Positions 16,145 to 25,013 are shown, numbered from the stretch's first letter. The stretch is DNA of 32,829 bases from a bacterium (GCA_030524485.1 JAUNGR010000016.1:1-32829); one strand, 5' to 3'. Notes: generated from the letters alone by a model not told the origin. Program-made: numbers and translations.

Positions 16145-16927
16145 CTAGGTTTCTTTTTCTTCTGCTTTTGACCTTTTGGGGCTTTGCCCCTCTGCCAATC
16201 GGTTAATCTGTGTCGCTACATAACCAGCTCCATAGCCATTGTCAATGTTGACCACAGCTATGCCATTGGCACAGGAATTTATCATGGTCAAAAGAGCCGA
16301 CAGACCATGCAGATTGGCTCCATAGCCGACAGAGGTGGGAACGGCAATGACCGGCTTATCCACCAGACCACCTATGACACTGGCCAATGCCCCCTCCATT
16401 CCCGCCACTGCTACGACGCAATTTGCACTCTGAACGCTCTCCATTCGAGCCAAAAGGCGGTGCAGACCGCTGACCCCCACATCGTAAATTCTCTCCACGG
16501 CACTGCCAAAATACTCCGCTGTCTGTGCTGCCTCCTCCGCTACCGGAATGTCCGCCGTGCCTGCCGTGCAGACGGCAATCTTTCCGATGTGCTTCTTACC
16601 TTCCTTCTCGATTTTTATGATGCGAGAGATGGGGTCATACTGTGCCTGCGGGCATACAGACAGCACTTTTTCGTACTGTTCTTTGGAAGCTCTAGTCCCT
16701 AATACTTCTCCTTCCTCCCGATATAGATGCTCAAAAATATGCAGCAGATGCTCATCCGTCTTTCCGCTGCAAAAAACCACCTCGGCAAAGCCAGAACGCA
16801 GCTTTCTGTGGGAATCCAGCTTCGCATATCCCAACTCCTCAAAGGGTTCTCTGCGAAAATATTGCTCCGCTTCCTCCACTGTCATCTCCCCTGCCTTCAC
16901 CTTTAAAAGGACCTCTTTTGCATCCAT
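16145..16927 (-). CDS. larB: LarB, nickel-pincer cofactor biosynthesis carboxylase/hydrolase
   Basis: 260 aa from the ATG after GGAAGGCGG; a start 16 codons upstream has poorer spacing. The N-terminal ~110 residues form the LarB-specific part. The C-terminal part is PurE-like (CTAGTADIPVAEEAA; AGMEGALASVIGGL; PTSVGYGANLHGLSAL; NIDNGYGAG). LarB carboxylates nicotinic acid adenine dinucleotide and releases AMP, the first step toward the Ni-pincer nucleotide cofactor of lactate racemase (LarA). LarC and LarE are not in the window. Its place at the head of a nickel-type importer operon ties metal uptake to cofactor synthesis. A terminator separates it from the P-type ATPase upstream; its own promoter is not obvious. 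Confidence 0.93.
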   Translation of the reverse strand: MDAKEVLLKVKAGEMTVEEAEQYFRREPFEELGYAKLDSHRKLRSGFAEVVFCSGKTDEHLLHIFEHLYREEGEVLGTRASKEQYEKVLSVCPQAQYDPISRIIKIEKEGKKHIGKIAVCTAGTADIPVAEEAAQTAEYFGSAVERIYDVGVSGLHRLLARMESVQSANCVVAVAGMEGALASVIGGLVDKPVIAVPTSVGYGANLHGLSALLTMINSCANGIAVVNIDNGYGAGYVATQINRLAEGQSPKRSKAEEKET

Positions 16928-16973
16928 CTTTCCGCCTTCCTTTCTCCTTGTCCTCTTTTCGTAGAAATGAGAC

Positions 16974-17015
16974 AAAAGACGGTCCTCTTCCTGTGCAAAC
17001 AGGAATGAAAACCGC
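16974..17015 (-). terminator. Terminator after the P-type ATPase gene
   Basis: On the minus strand an outer CGGT/ACCG pairing surrounds a TTCCTGT/ACAGGAA stem with a four-base loop, followed by a TTTT run. It lies between the ATPase stop and the larB start. Confidence 0.65.
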
Positions 17016-17069
17016 CTTTGGGCTATTTTCTTCTTTTATTCTCTATTTTACAGACTCTCCCTATGGCTG

Positions 17070-19184
17070 TCAAGCCTTATCCAAAGCACCAGCCTCCGCA
17101 TCCTCCTGTGGGAGCAGATTGTTCATGCTCTTTAGACTAATAGCTAAGGTAGACGTGTTATGCAGCAGGGCCGAGGTAGTCGGTTGTAAGATGCCCAAAA
17201 CTCCCAGTGCAATCAGCCCCGCATTGAAGCCTACAATATTGCGATAATTTCTGTGAATGCGTCCCATCAAAGCATTGCTCAATTTCTTCAATGTCACCAA
17301 ACCATACAGATCGTCGGAACCTATGGTGACATCGGCTATCTCTCTGGCAAGCTCCGCACCGTCGCTGATGGCAATGCCCACATCCGCCGCTGACAAGGCT
17401 GGAGAATCGTTGATGCCGTCCCCTATCATAATGACCTTTCTTCCAGCAGCCTTTTCCTGCTCCACAAAACGAGCCTTATCCTCTGGAAGCACCTCCGAGT
17501 AATACTCATCCACACCGGCCCGAAGAGCGATGGCATGAGCGGTTCTCTCGCTGTCTCCAGTCATCATAACGACCTTCTCAATGCCCTCCTGCTTGAGAGC
17601 CTGAATCACCTCAGCGGCTTCCTTTCGCAGCGGGTCCTGAATGCAGATGACCGCAGCCAGCTCCTGCTCAATGGCCAGATACAGATGAGAGTATTCCATA
17701 GGCAGCTCATCGAATTTCTCCTGAAAGCCCTCTCGTATGCTGCATTTCTCATCCTCAAATACAAAATGATAGCTTCCTATCACTGCACGTTTTCCATTTA
17801 CTGTCGTGGAGATGCCATGTGCCACAATATATTCTACCTTAGAGTGCATTTCTTCGTGAACCAGATGCTTCTTCTTCGCCGCATCCACCACCGCTTTCGC
17901 CATAGAATGAGGGAAATGTTCCTCCAGACAGGCTGCAATCCGAAGCAGCTCATCCGCACTCATCTCCTCATTGAACGGAACCACATCCACCACCACTGGC
18001 TCGGCCTTGGTGAGTGTTCCTGTCTTATCAAACACAATGGTCTTGGCCTCCGCCACCGCCTCCAGATACTTTCCGCCCTTCACCGTCATCTTATAACTGC
18101 TGGCTTCACGAATCGCAGAAAGCACAGAAATTGGCATCGCAAGCTTTAAGGCACAGGAGAAATCTACCATCAGCACAGACATGGCCTTTGTGATATTCCG
18201 AGTCAACAGATAGGTGAGAGCCGTTCCCGCTAAGGTATAAGGCACCAACTTGTCTGCCAGATGTTCCGCCTTTCCCTCCAGAGAGGATTTTAGCTTCTCG
18301 GACTCCTCAATCATCGTGACAATTTTCTCAAATTTGCTGGAACCATTGGTTTCCTTCACACTGAGCGTGATTTCTCCCTCTTCCACCACCGTTCCCGCAT
18401 AGACACTGGCTCCGACATTCTTCACCACCGGAAGAGACTCACCGGTCAGGGAGGCCTGATTTACCATGGCCTCTCCCTCGGTCACGCAGCCGTCAAAAGG
18501 AATCACATTTCCGACATGGACTCTCACCAAATCGGACTCTTGAATAGAAGAAACTGGAACCAAAATTTCCTGTTCTCCGTTCCACAACCACACCTTGCTG
18601 ACGTTTAGGGACATGCTTCTGGCCAAATCTCCCACCGACTTCTTGTGCGTCCATTCCTCCAAAATCTCTCCAACCCCCAGCAGGAACATGATGGAACCCG
18701 CCGTGTCCATATCGCTTCTCAACAGAGAGGCCGTGATAGCGGTCGCATCCAGCACCGGAACCTCAATCTTTCCTCTCCGCAGCGTCTCCAAGCCCCTCCA
18801 AATGTACTTCACTGCGTGCACCAAAGTCAAACCGGCACGAACCGGATAAGGAAGAAACAGCTTGTTTCCGGCACGCAGCACCACCTTTGTCACCAACTTA
18901 TCCCAGTACTCCTGATTCAGCTCTCTCCCCGAATTCTGCAAAACGTTGTCCGGAACTTTCACCTTCTCGTAGCGAAATACCCGCAGAGCATGTAGAATCT
19001 CCTCTCGGCTGCCCTGATAACAGATGGTAGCATTCTGTAGCCTCTCCTGAACCTTCACCGCTGTGACCATCGGAAGCTCACTTAAATAATACTGTAATAT
19101 ATCTGCCTGCTCACAGCTCATTCGGTTTTGCAGCATATGGACACGCAGTCTGCCTTCTATCTCATGTTTAATCTTAAATCTCAT
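17070..19184 (-). CDS. Atypical P1B-type heavy-metal ATPase with N-terminal HMA2-like domain
   Basis: 704 aa from the ATG after AAAGGA. The N-terminal ~80 residues have an HMA-like fold pattern (GRLRVHM) but no CxxC. The P-ATPase core is complete: actuator TGES near 247, phosphorylation site DKTGT near 386, and a hinge GDGINDSPAL. In the metal-site helix the usual CPC is replaced by FSCALKLAMP (Ser-Cys-Ala). This points to a non-copper P1B subclass whose substrate I cannot name; iron, manganese, zinc or cobalt efflux are all open. It follows the DUF6110-like gene and the 26-aa peptide. A Fur-box-like palindrome (19817-19831) lies upstream of the group, and Fur- and DtxR-like regulators are adjacent, which favours iron or manganese. 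Confidence 0.88.
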   Translation of the reverse strand: MRFKIKHEIEGRLRVHMLQNRMSCEQADILQYYLSELPMVTAVKVQERLQNATICYQGSREEILHALRVFRYEKVKVPDNVLQNSGRELNQEYWDKLVTKVVLRAGNKLFLPYPVRAGLTLVHAVKYIWRGLETLRRGKIEVPVLDATAITASLLRSDMDTAGSIMFLLGVGEILEEWTHKKSVGDLARSMSLNVSKVWLWNGEQEILVPVSSIQESDLVRVHVGNVIPFDGCVTEGEAMVNQASLTGESLPVVKNVGASVYAGTVVEEGEITLSVKETNGSSKFEKIVTMIEESEKLKSSLEGKAEHLADKLVPYTLAGTALTYLLTRNITKAMSVLMVDFSCALKLAMPISVLSAIREASSYKMTVKGGKYLEAVAEAKTIVFDKTGTLTKAEPVVVDVVPFNEEMSADELLRIAACLEEHFPHSMAKAVVDAAKKKHLVHEEMHSKVEYIVAHGISTTVNGKRAVIGSYHFVFEDEKCSIREGFQEKFDELPMEYSHLYLAIEQELAAVICIQDPLRKEAAEVIQALKQEGIEKVVMMTGDSERTAHAIALRAGVDEYYSEVLPEDKARFVEQEKAAGRKVIMIGDGINDSPALSAADVGIAISDGAELAREIADVTIGSDDLYGLVTLKKLSNALMGRIHRNYRNIVGFNAGLIALGVLGILQPTTSALLHNTSTLAISLKSMNNLLPQEDAEAGALDKA

Positions 19185-19207
19185 AGCTTGTCCTTTCACT
19201 TATATGA

Positions 19208-19229
19208 GGCTTCTCCTTGTGGCGAAGCC
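19208..19229. other. Small hairpin in the ATPase leader
   Basis: GGCTTC and GAAGCC form a short stem about 24 bases before the ATPase start. In the minus-strand RNA its loop contains an AAGGAG sequence. It could affect translation or RNA stability after the upstream terminator, but it may be chance. Confidence 0.3.
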
Positions 19230-19251
19230 TGTCCGTTTACTGTGATACAAC

Positions 19252-19282
19252 AAAAACACCTGTAAACTTCACAGGTGTTTTC
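19252..19282. terminator. Hairpin terminator between the DUF6110-like gene and the ATPase
   Basis: AAAACACCTGT and ACAGGTGTTTT form an 11-bp stem with a seven-base loop and a T-rich 3' flank. It lies between two co-directional genes, so it probably lowers but does not abolish transcription into the ATPase. Confidence 0.75.
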
Positions 19283-19291
19283 TTACTGCTC

Positions 19292-19600
19292 CTATTTCTC
19301 TGCCTCCTCGGTCTCGTCGGAAGTCTCGTCTAACTCCTCTTCCTCAACTGCCTCTGCCTCGAATGCTCTTTTCTCATTTATCTGCTGTGCTTCCGCATAA
19401 ATATCTTCTGCATTCTCCTGAATGTTTGCTGCTGTCTTCAGTATACATTCCTTTGCACGAAGCACCGCTGCGGTACAACTTGTATATACTTTCTTTGCAT
19501 CGTCACTTGCCAGAATCTTAATGCCTGCTGTGCCGAACAGCACTCCGGCAGCAAAAATTCCTGTTTTCTTTGCATCTACATTTTTCAAACAATTCCACAT
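19292..19600 (-). CDS. DUF6110-like small protein
   Basis: 102 aa. AGGAGG lies ten bases upstream and overlaps the stop of the small ORF before it. An N-terminal hydrophobic segment (TGIFAAGVLFGTAGIKIL) is followed by an amphipathic alpha-helical part (about 35-80) and a strongly acidic tail. It resembles the DUF6110 proteins found beside HMA2-type P-ATPases in clostridia. The function is unknown. The membrane segment plus acidic tail would suit an accessory subunit or metal buffer for the ATPase, which is inference. Confidence 0.8.
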   Translation of the reverse strand: MWNCLKNVDAKKTGIFAAGVLFGTAGIKILASDDAKKVYTSCTAAVLRAKECILKTAANIQENAEDIYAEAQQINEKRAFEAEAVEEEELDETSDETEEAEK

Positions 19601-19613
19601 AATCAGACACCTC

Positions 19614-19694
19614 CTATTTGTGTTTGTAACCTGTATAAACTGTCATAAAAAGACAAAATATCATTGCCCATGCCCAAAACCTATGATTTTTCAT
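19614..19694 (-). CDS. 26-aa single-helix membrane peptide
   Basis: The ORF is too short for standard calling. It starts at ATG (19694) with GGGAGGG seven bases before it. It encodes a basic N-terminus (MKNHR), one hydrophobic helix (WAWAMIFCLFMTVYTG) and a basic end (YKHK). Its TAG stop overlaps the AGGAGG of the next gene, so the two are probably translationally coupled. It resembles short peptides seen next to such ATPase clusters (possibly DUF6219), but that is from memory. A regulatory or accessory membrane subunit is plausible. Confidence 0.65.
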   Translation of the reverse strand: MKNHRFWAWAMIFCLFMTVYTGYKHK

Positions 19695-19816
19695 ACAATC
19701 CCTCCCAGTTTTTCCCTGACAGGCATTGCCCCATCAGTCGAATGCTTGTTTTGTCCATATGGTTTATGGCATATTGTATATCGGGTTATCTGATTTTTCC
19801 AGTACTTTTTTATAAT

Positions 19817-19831
19817 TGATAAATTTTATCA
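19817..19831. promoter_or_regulatory. Perfect 7-1-7 Fur/PerR-box-like palindrome
   Basis: TGATAAATTTTATCA is perfectly symmetric about a central T. It closely matches the TGATAATnATTATCA pattern recognised by Fur-family regulators. It sits between the Fur-like stop and the 26-aa ORF, upstream of the P-ATPase group, so metal-dependent control of that group is likely. No promoter could be placed with confidence next to it. Confidence 0.55.
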
Positions 19832-19849
19832 TTTAATTTTATTTGGAGT

Positions 19850-20338
19850 CTATTTCGCCTGAGCAGCTGCCCGAAGCTCCATCGGACACTCCTGTGCATC
19901 CATGTGAAAACACTTTACGTCCTGATTTTGTGTGTACCCGCAGGCAATCAAGCCCTGCTTTAATACCTGCTTCCACTGTGCTGGACTCAACTCAATTGCT
20001 GTATCGTCCTCCAGCTCAATTCTGCAGTTCTTCTCACAGGGACTCTCCCCCGCACAGTTAATCTTATACATATTGTTGCGGGCAATCGCACCGATGTCTT
20101 CCAAGGTCTTAATCATGCGGTAGACTGTCGCTGTCCCTATATTTTTGTCCCTCTGTATCGCTTTGTAATAAATCTCTTTACAGCAGGAATATTCATTCTC
20201 TAAGATAATATCCAACAAAATCTGACGCTGCTTCGTGATCCGGCAGCCACGCTCTCTCAGTACCTTGAGAATCATATCCCTCTGCATCTTGCTGCGATGA
20301 TAGGTTTCTGCTGAATTTCTCTCTGCTTCCTGCGTCAT
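19850..20338 (-). CDS. Fur-family transcriptional regulator with an atypical metal domain
   Basis: 162 aa. Residues about 20-90 form the Fur winged helix (RITKQRQILLDIIL; GTATVYRMIKTLEDIGAI). The C-terminal domain departs from the family. The usual HHxHxxCxxCG region reads INCAGESPCEKNC, without the His cluster, and further Cys lie in ACGY, KCFH and ECP. It may sense metal or redox through Cys ligands. The promoter is strong and carries both an RGTTAG-N6 operator over the -10 and a Fur-box-like palindrome at +1, so autoregulation is likely. It is divergent from the DtxR-like gene. Which Fur subtype (Fur, PerR, Zur) is not clear. Confidence 0.88.
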   Translation of the reverse strand: MTQEAERNSAETYHRSKMQRDMILKVLRERGCRITKQRQILLDIILENEYSCCKEIYYKAIQRDKNIGTATVYRMIKTLEDIGAIARNNMYKINCAGESPCEKNCRIELEDDTAIELSPAQWKQVLKQGLIACGYTQNQDVKCFHMDAQECPMELRAAAQAK

Positions 20339-20389
20339 TTTCCATCTCTTCTTTCTTTTTTTGATTTCTACCTACTTTTACACTCTTAT

Positions 20390-20404
20390 TGAAAATCATT
20401 CTCA
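20390..20404. promoter_or_regulatory. Fur-box-like operator at the fur-like promoter
   Basis: TGAGAATGATTTTCA on the minus strand is a 7-1-7 inverted repeat with one mismatch between arms. It lies directly downstream of the -10, at the expected start of transcription, as in autorepressed fur genes. Confidence 0.55.
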
Positions 20405-20408
20405 CTTT

Positions 20409-20426
20409 AGTTAGTATATACTAACT
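20409..20426. promoter_or_regulatory. RGTTAG-N6 operator, copy 1 (fur-like promoter)
   Basis: AGTTAGTATATACTAACT is a perfect 18-bp palindrome. It overlaps the -10 element of the fur-like promoter. The same half-sites and spacing recur upstream of ahpC, eno and the 31.5-kb ABC operon. Confidence 0.65.
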
Positions 20427-20441
20427 TTTGGGGACTGTCAA
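20413..20441 (-). promoter_or_regulatory. Sigma-A promoter of the fur-like gene
   Basis: On the minus strand TTGACA (20436-20441) and TATACT (20413-20418) are separated by 17 bases. The -10 is inside the 18-bp palindrome. Confidence 0.75.
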
Positions 20442-20578
20442 TCCCGATTTTTGATTAAGTTTTATCATTAGCTAGGGAAAGCATAGGCTTTAAAAACAGA
20501 ATTTTCAGAAATCTTGCTTTTTTCTCTCAACAATGTTACCATACTACTATATCATCTTTATTTGTGAGGAGGGATTTC

Positions 20579-20965
20579 ATGGGGTACATCCAACACAAGT
20601 CGGAAGAATCCATCGAAGACTATTTGGAGACCATTCTTGTTTTAGGAAAGCGTCTCACGGAGGTTCGTTCCATTGACATTGCCAATGAGTTAAATTATTC
20701 CAAACCAAGCGTCAGTGTTGCTATGAAAAATTTGAAGAACCGAGGCTATATCACTATCACCCATGAGGGATACATTCACCTGACGGAAGAAGGACAAAAG
20801 CTGGCGGCTTCCACCTACGAAAGACATACCCTACTCAGAGATTGGCTCGTGAGTTTGGGAGTGGATCCTGAGATTGCCGCTGCCGATGCCTGCCGAGTGG
20901 AACATGATATCAGTTCTCAATCCTTTGAGGCCATCAAAAAGCATGTGCTACACCCAGAAGAATAA
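20579..20965 (+). CDS. DtxR/MntR-family metal-dependent regulator
   Basis: 128 aa from the ATG with GAGGAGGG five bases before it; the GTG at 20564 is part of that ribosome binding site region and is rejected. The N-terminus has the family opening EESIEDYLETILVL and a winged HTH (DIANELNYSKPSVSVAMKNLKNRGYI). The dimer/metal domain follows (RHTLLRDWLVSLGV; ACRVEHDIS) with the expected Glu, Cys and His ligands. It lacks an SH3-like third domain, as MntR does. It probably represses metal-uptake or stress genes when Mn(II) or Fe(II) is bound. It is the best local candidate for reading the RGTTAG-N6 sites, an inference from proximity. Confidence 0.9.
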   Translation: MGYIQHKSEESIEDYLETILVLGKRLTEVRSIDIANELNYSKPSVSVAMKNLKNRGYITITHEGYIHLTEEGQKLAASTYERHTLLRDWLVSLGVDPEIAAADACRVEHDISSQSFEAIKKHVLHPEE

Positions 20966-20973
20966 GACAGAGG

Positions 20974-21010
20974 GAACCCCTGCCCGAGGATACCCAACGG
21001 ACAGGGGTTC
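20974..21010. terminator. Bidirectional terminator between convergent genes
   Basis: GAACCCCTGCCC and GGACAGGGGTTC form a long stem with one mismatch between the DtxR-like and AhpF-like stops. T-rich sequence follows on the right. Confidence 0.75.
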
Positions 21011-21013
21011 TTG

Positions 21014-22699
21014 TTAACTTGAAACCTGCTGCAAAATCTTGCTGATTTCTTCCAGATTCTTTTTTCCAAACAACACTTCTTTGTCGTTGATGACCATGCA
21101 GGGGACGCTCATAATCTTGTATTTCTGCTTCCACTCCGGATAGTGCATCAAATCCAGCATCTCTGCTGTCACCTTATCGTTTAAGGCTGCGATTCTCTGT
21201 GTCCCCATCACAACCTCAGGACACATGGTACAGGAGAGAGAAACCATGACTTTGACATTGATGCTTTGAGAGATGTCCTCCACTCTCTTTGCAATCTCTG
21301 CATCCACCGCCTGACCGGAGCCTGCCATATTATAAAGAGCAATGACAAAGGAATTAAACTCATGTCCTCCCGGAACGCCGTGAAAAATCAGATTGCCACC
21401 GCTTCCGTCCTCTCGGAAAATGCGCAGAGCCGGAAAAATCTCCCCCTCTGCCTCCCTTTGCTTCTTCTCTTCCTCCGTCAGCTGTCGGGTCTCGCAAATC
21501 AACTTATCAGAAAGTCCAGAAAGTTCTCCCAGAAAGCCTTTCATCTCTCCAGCAAGAGCTGTCCCATCTAACTCAGCCTCAATTTTTACCTTTCTCTCAA
21601 ACTTCGGGAACAGTCCGGCAAGCTGTTTTTTGATGTCCTCGGACAAAAATCCATGTGTTTCCTGCTCTTTTTCTGGCTTTGTCCCCTCTTCCTTCTTGGA
21701 ATGGCTTCGCTTCTCTCCTTCTTTTTGGATGAGTTCCGGCAGCTGCAATTTGCTATGCATCTCAGACACATACTTTTCCAGAGACGTAGCCGCTATCGCT
21801 CCGTCTGAGACAGCTGTCACCACCTGACGAAGGTTCTTGATACAAACGTCGCCAGCTCCATACACGCCATCCAAATTGGTTTTTTGATTTGCATCGGTAA
21901 TCAGATAGCCCTGTGGATTGCAAGCTACTTTTCCATCCATCCATGCAGTGTTCGGCACATAACCAGCAAAGACGAAGATGCCAAAACAGCCGTCTTCCTC
22001 GGCGGCATCTACCCGCCACTCCTCGCCGGTCCGATTGTTTCGAAATCTCGCATAGGAGACCATGCTGTCTCCGCCCGCCTCCAAAATCTCGGTCTGAAAT
22101 TTTACTTCTATCTTTGGCTCCTGCCATACCTTTTCTGCCACGCTGGCCGCACAGGTGAAGGCTTCCTCCCGAACAATCATCGTCACCTTTCTGGCATACT
22201 TAGTCAAAAAGATGCCTTCTTCCACCGCCGCAAAGCCACCTCCAATGACAAAAACCTCCAAACCGGTAAAGAATTCACCGTCACAGGTAGCACAGTACGC
22301 AACTCCTCTGCCCTGAAACTCCTTCTCTCCCTGAAAGCCTAACTTTCTTGGATTGGCACCGGTTGCCAAAACCACGCCCAGAGCTTTCTGCTCTCCGACT
22401 GTGGTATACAGCGTTTTGACCTCCCCTTCCAAATCCATATTCAGGACTTCTGCTACGGCAAACTCGGCTCCAAAAGCCTCTGCCTGCCGCTTCATGGTCT
22501 GGGTCAGCTCCTTTCCGCTGCTGCACTCCACGCCAGGATAGTTCACCACCTCGGAGGTGATGGTGATCTGCCCTCCAAAGTGTTCTTTCTCCAGCACCAG
22601 CACCCGATACTTCGCTCTCGCCGCATAAATCGCTGCGGACAAACCAGCAGGACCGCCGCCAATCACAATCACATCGTATAAATTTTTTGTAACTTCCAT
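21014..22699 (-). CDS. ahpF-like: AhpF/thioredoxin-reductase-like flavoprotein with a C-terminal AhpF-N-type domain
   Basis: 561 aa from the ATG with GAGAGGAG five bases before it; a GTG six codons earlier lies across that site. Residues about 1-310 form a thioredoxin-reductase module: FAD motif GGGPAGLSAAIYAARA, redox Cys pair YCATCDG, NAD(P) motif GGGFAAVEEG and the second FAD motif GVYGAGDV. A charged linker (about 325-355) follows. The tandem-thioredoxin-like domain that sits at the N-terminus of classical AhpF is here at the C-terminus, with SCTMCPEV as its Cys pair. It should pass electrons from NAD(P)H to the peroxiredoxin encoded 22 bases upstream. The reversed order is also seen in other anaerobic Firmicutes, to my knowledge. 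Confidence 0.92.
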   Translation of the reverse strand: MEVTKNLYDVIVIGGGPAGLSAAIYAARAKYRVLVLEKEHFGGQITITSEVVNYPGVECSSGKELTQTMKRQAEAFGAEFAVAEVLNMDLEGEVKTLYTTVGEQKALGVVLATGANPRKLGFQGEKEFQGRGVAYCATCDGEFFTGLEVFVIGGGFAAVEEGIFLTKYARKVTMIVREEAFTCAASVAEKVWQEPKIEVKFQTEILEAGGDSMVSYARFRNNRTGEEWRVDAAEEDGCFGIFVFAGYVPNTAWMDGKVACNPQGYLITDANQKTNLDGVYGAGDVCIKNLRQVVTAVSDGAIAATSLEKYVSEMHSKLQLPELIQKEGEKRSHSKKEEGTKPEKEQETHGFLSEDIKKQLAGLFPKFERKVKIEAELDGTALAGEMKGFLGELSGLSDKLICETRQLTEEEKKQREAEGEIFPALRIFREDGSGGNLIFHGVPGGHEFNSFVIALYNMAGSGQAVDAEIAKRVEDISQSINVKVMVSLSCTMCPEVVMGTQRIAALNDKVTAEMLDLMHYPEWKQKYKIMSVPCMVINDKEVLFGKKNLEEISKILQQVSS

Positions 22700-22721
22700 G
22701 CGACTCCTCTCTGGCACCGCC

Positions 22722-23285
22722 TTACAGCAGACCTACCAAATCTAAGCTCGGCTTTAAGGTCTCTGCCCCTGGCTGCCACTTTGCAGGGCAAACTTGGTCT
22801 CCGTGCTCTGCCACAAACTGAGAAGCCTGAACCCGACGGAACAGCTCGTCCGCATTTCTTCCCACATTTCCGGCAATCACTTCGTAAGCCACAATCTTTC
22901 CTTCCGGATTCACAATAAAGCTGCCTCTTTCTGCCATGCCATCCGCCTCAATCATCACATCAAAATCTCTTGCCAGCTTTCCTGTCGGGTCTGCAAGCAT
23001 AGGATATTCAATCTTTTGAATGGTCTTGGAGGCATCGTGCCATGCTTTGTGTACAAAGTGGCTGTCACAGGAGACACTATAAATCTCACAGCCCAATTCC
23101 TGGAACTCTTTGTACTTGTTTGCCAAATCCTCCAACTCCGTTGGGCACACAAAGGTAAAGTCTGCCGGATAGAAGAAAAATACGCTCCACTTTCCAAGCA
23201 CATCCGCCTTCTTGACCTCTTTGAATTCTCCCTTCACAAAAGCCTGTACTGTAAAATCACTGATTTCTTTTCCGATTAATGACAT
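22722..23285 (-). CDS. ahpC: Peroxiredoxin AhpC (typical 2-Cys)
   Basis: 187 aa, with AGGAGG upstream. The peroxidatic Cys is Cys47 in FTFVCPTE, and the resolving Cys is Cys166 in QVCPAKW, as in AhpC. It reduces hydrogen peroxide and organic peroxides in the cytosol, using the downstream flavoprotein as reductant. Its promoter (23369-23397) carries an RGTTAG-N6 operator at the transcription start, so expression is probably metal- or peroxide-controlled. Confidence 0.96.
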   Translation of the reverse strand: MSLIGKEISDFTVQAFVKGEFKEVKKADVLGKWSVFFFYPADFTFVCPTELEDLANKYKEFQELGCEIYSVSCDSHFVHKAWHDASKTIQKIEYPMLADPTGKLARDFDVMIEADGMAERGSFIVNPEGKIVAYEVIAGNVGRNADELFRRVQASQFVAEHGDQVCPAKWQPGAETLKPSLDLVGLL

Positions 23286-23342
23286 TGTGATATCCTCCTT
23301 TTTCTATTTGATTTACAGGTTCTGCCTTTGGCAGCTCCTGTT

Positions 23343-23360
23343 GGTTAGCTTTGTCTAACC
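23343..23360. promoter_or_regulatory. RGTTAG-N6 operator, copy 2 (ahpC promoter)
   Basis: GGTTAGCTTTGTCTAACC has perfect six-base arms around a six-base spacer. It begins eight bases downstream of the predicted -10, covering the transcription start. Confidence 0.65.
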
Positions 23361-23368
23361 TTCTTTTT

Positions 23369-23397
23369 AGAGTAGCATAGCCCAAAGAAAAAGTAAA
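23369..23397 (-). promoter_or_regulatory. Predicted sigma-A promoter of ahpC
   Basis: On the minus strand TTTACT (23392-23397) and TACTCT (23369-23374) are 17 bases apart. Each has two mismatches to consensus, which fits a regulated promoter. Confidence 0.5.
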
Positions 23398-23499
23398 TCC
23401 CAAAAACAGAAAACTTTTCTCATTAGCAGTATGCTCCATTTGCCTAGGCTTATTCCAAGCAAATCCTTCTAGTACATCCGACAATCCTATCCATTTGAC

Positions 23500-23545
23500 A
23501 AAAAGAGCCTTGGTTCTCTTCTATGAAAACCAAAGCCCTTTCTTT
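23500..23545 (-). terminator. Terminator of enolase
   Basis: On the minus strand AAAGGGCTTTGGTT pairs imperfectly with AACCAAGGCTCTTT across an ~10-base loop and is followed by a T-run. It starts about 50 bases after the enolase stop. Confidence 0.75.
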
Positions 23546-23592
23546 TGGCAATGTATCAAACGAGTCAAACGTCTTTTGACTCCTACTTCTTA

Positions 23593-24990
<1,398 letters not shown>

Positions 24991-24995
24991 TCATA

Positions 24996-25013
24996 AGTTA
25001 GCAATATCTAACC
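24996..25013. promoter_or_regulatory. RGTTAG-N6 operator, copy 3 (enolase promoter)
   Basis: AGTTAGCAATATCTAACC has the same half-sites and spacing as the other copies. It lies six bases downstream of the predicted -10, on the transcription start. Confidence 0.6.

Noticed and set aside
23257..23484. 75-codon minus-strand frame upstream of ahpC
   Set aside because: It spans the ahpC promoter and operator and overlaps the ahpC start in another frame, with no ribosome binding site or family resemblance.
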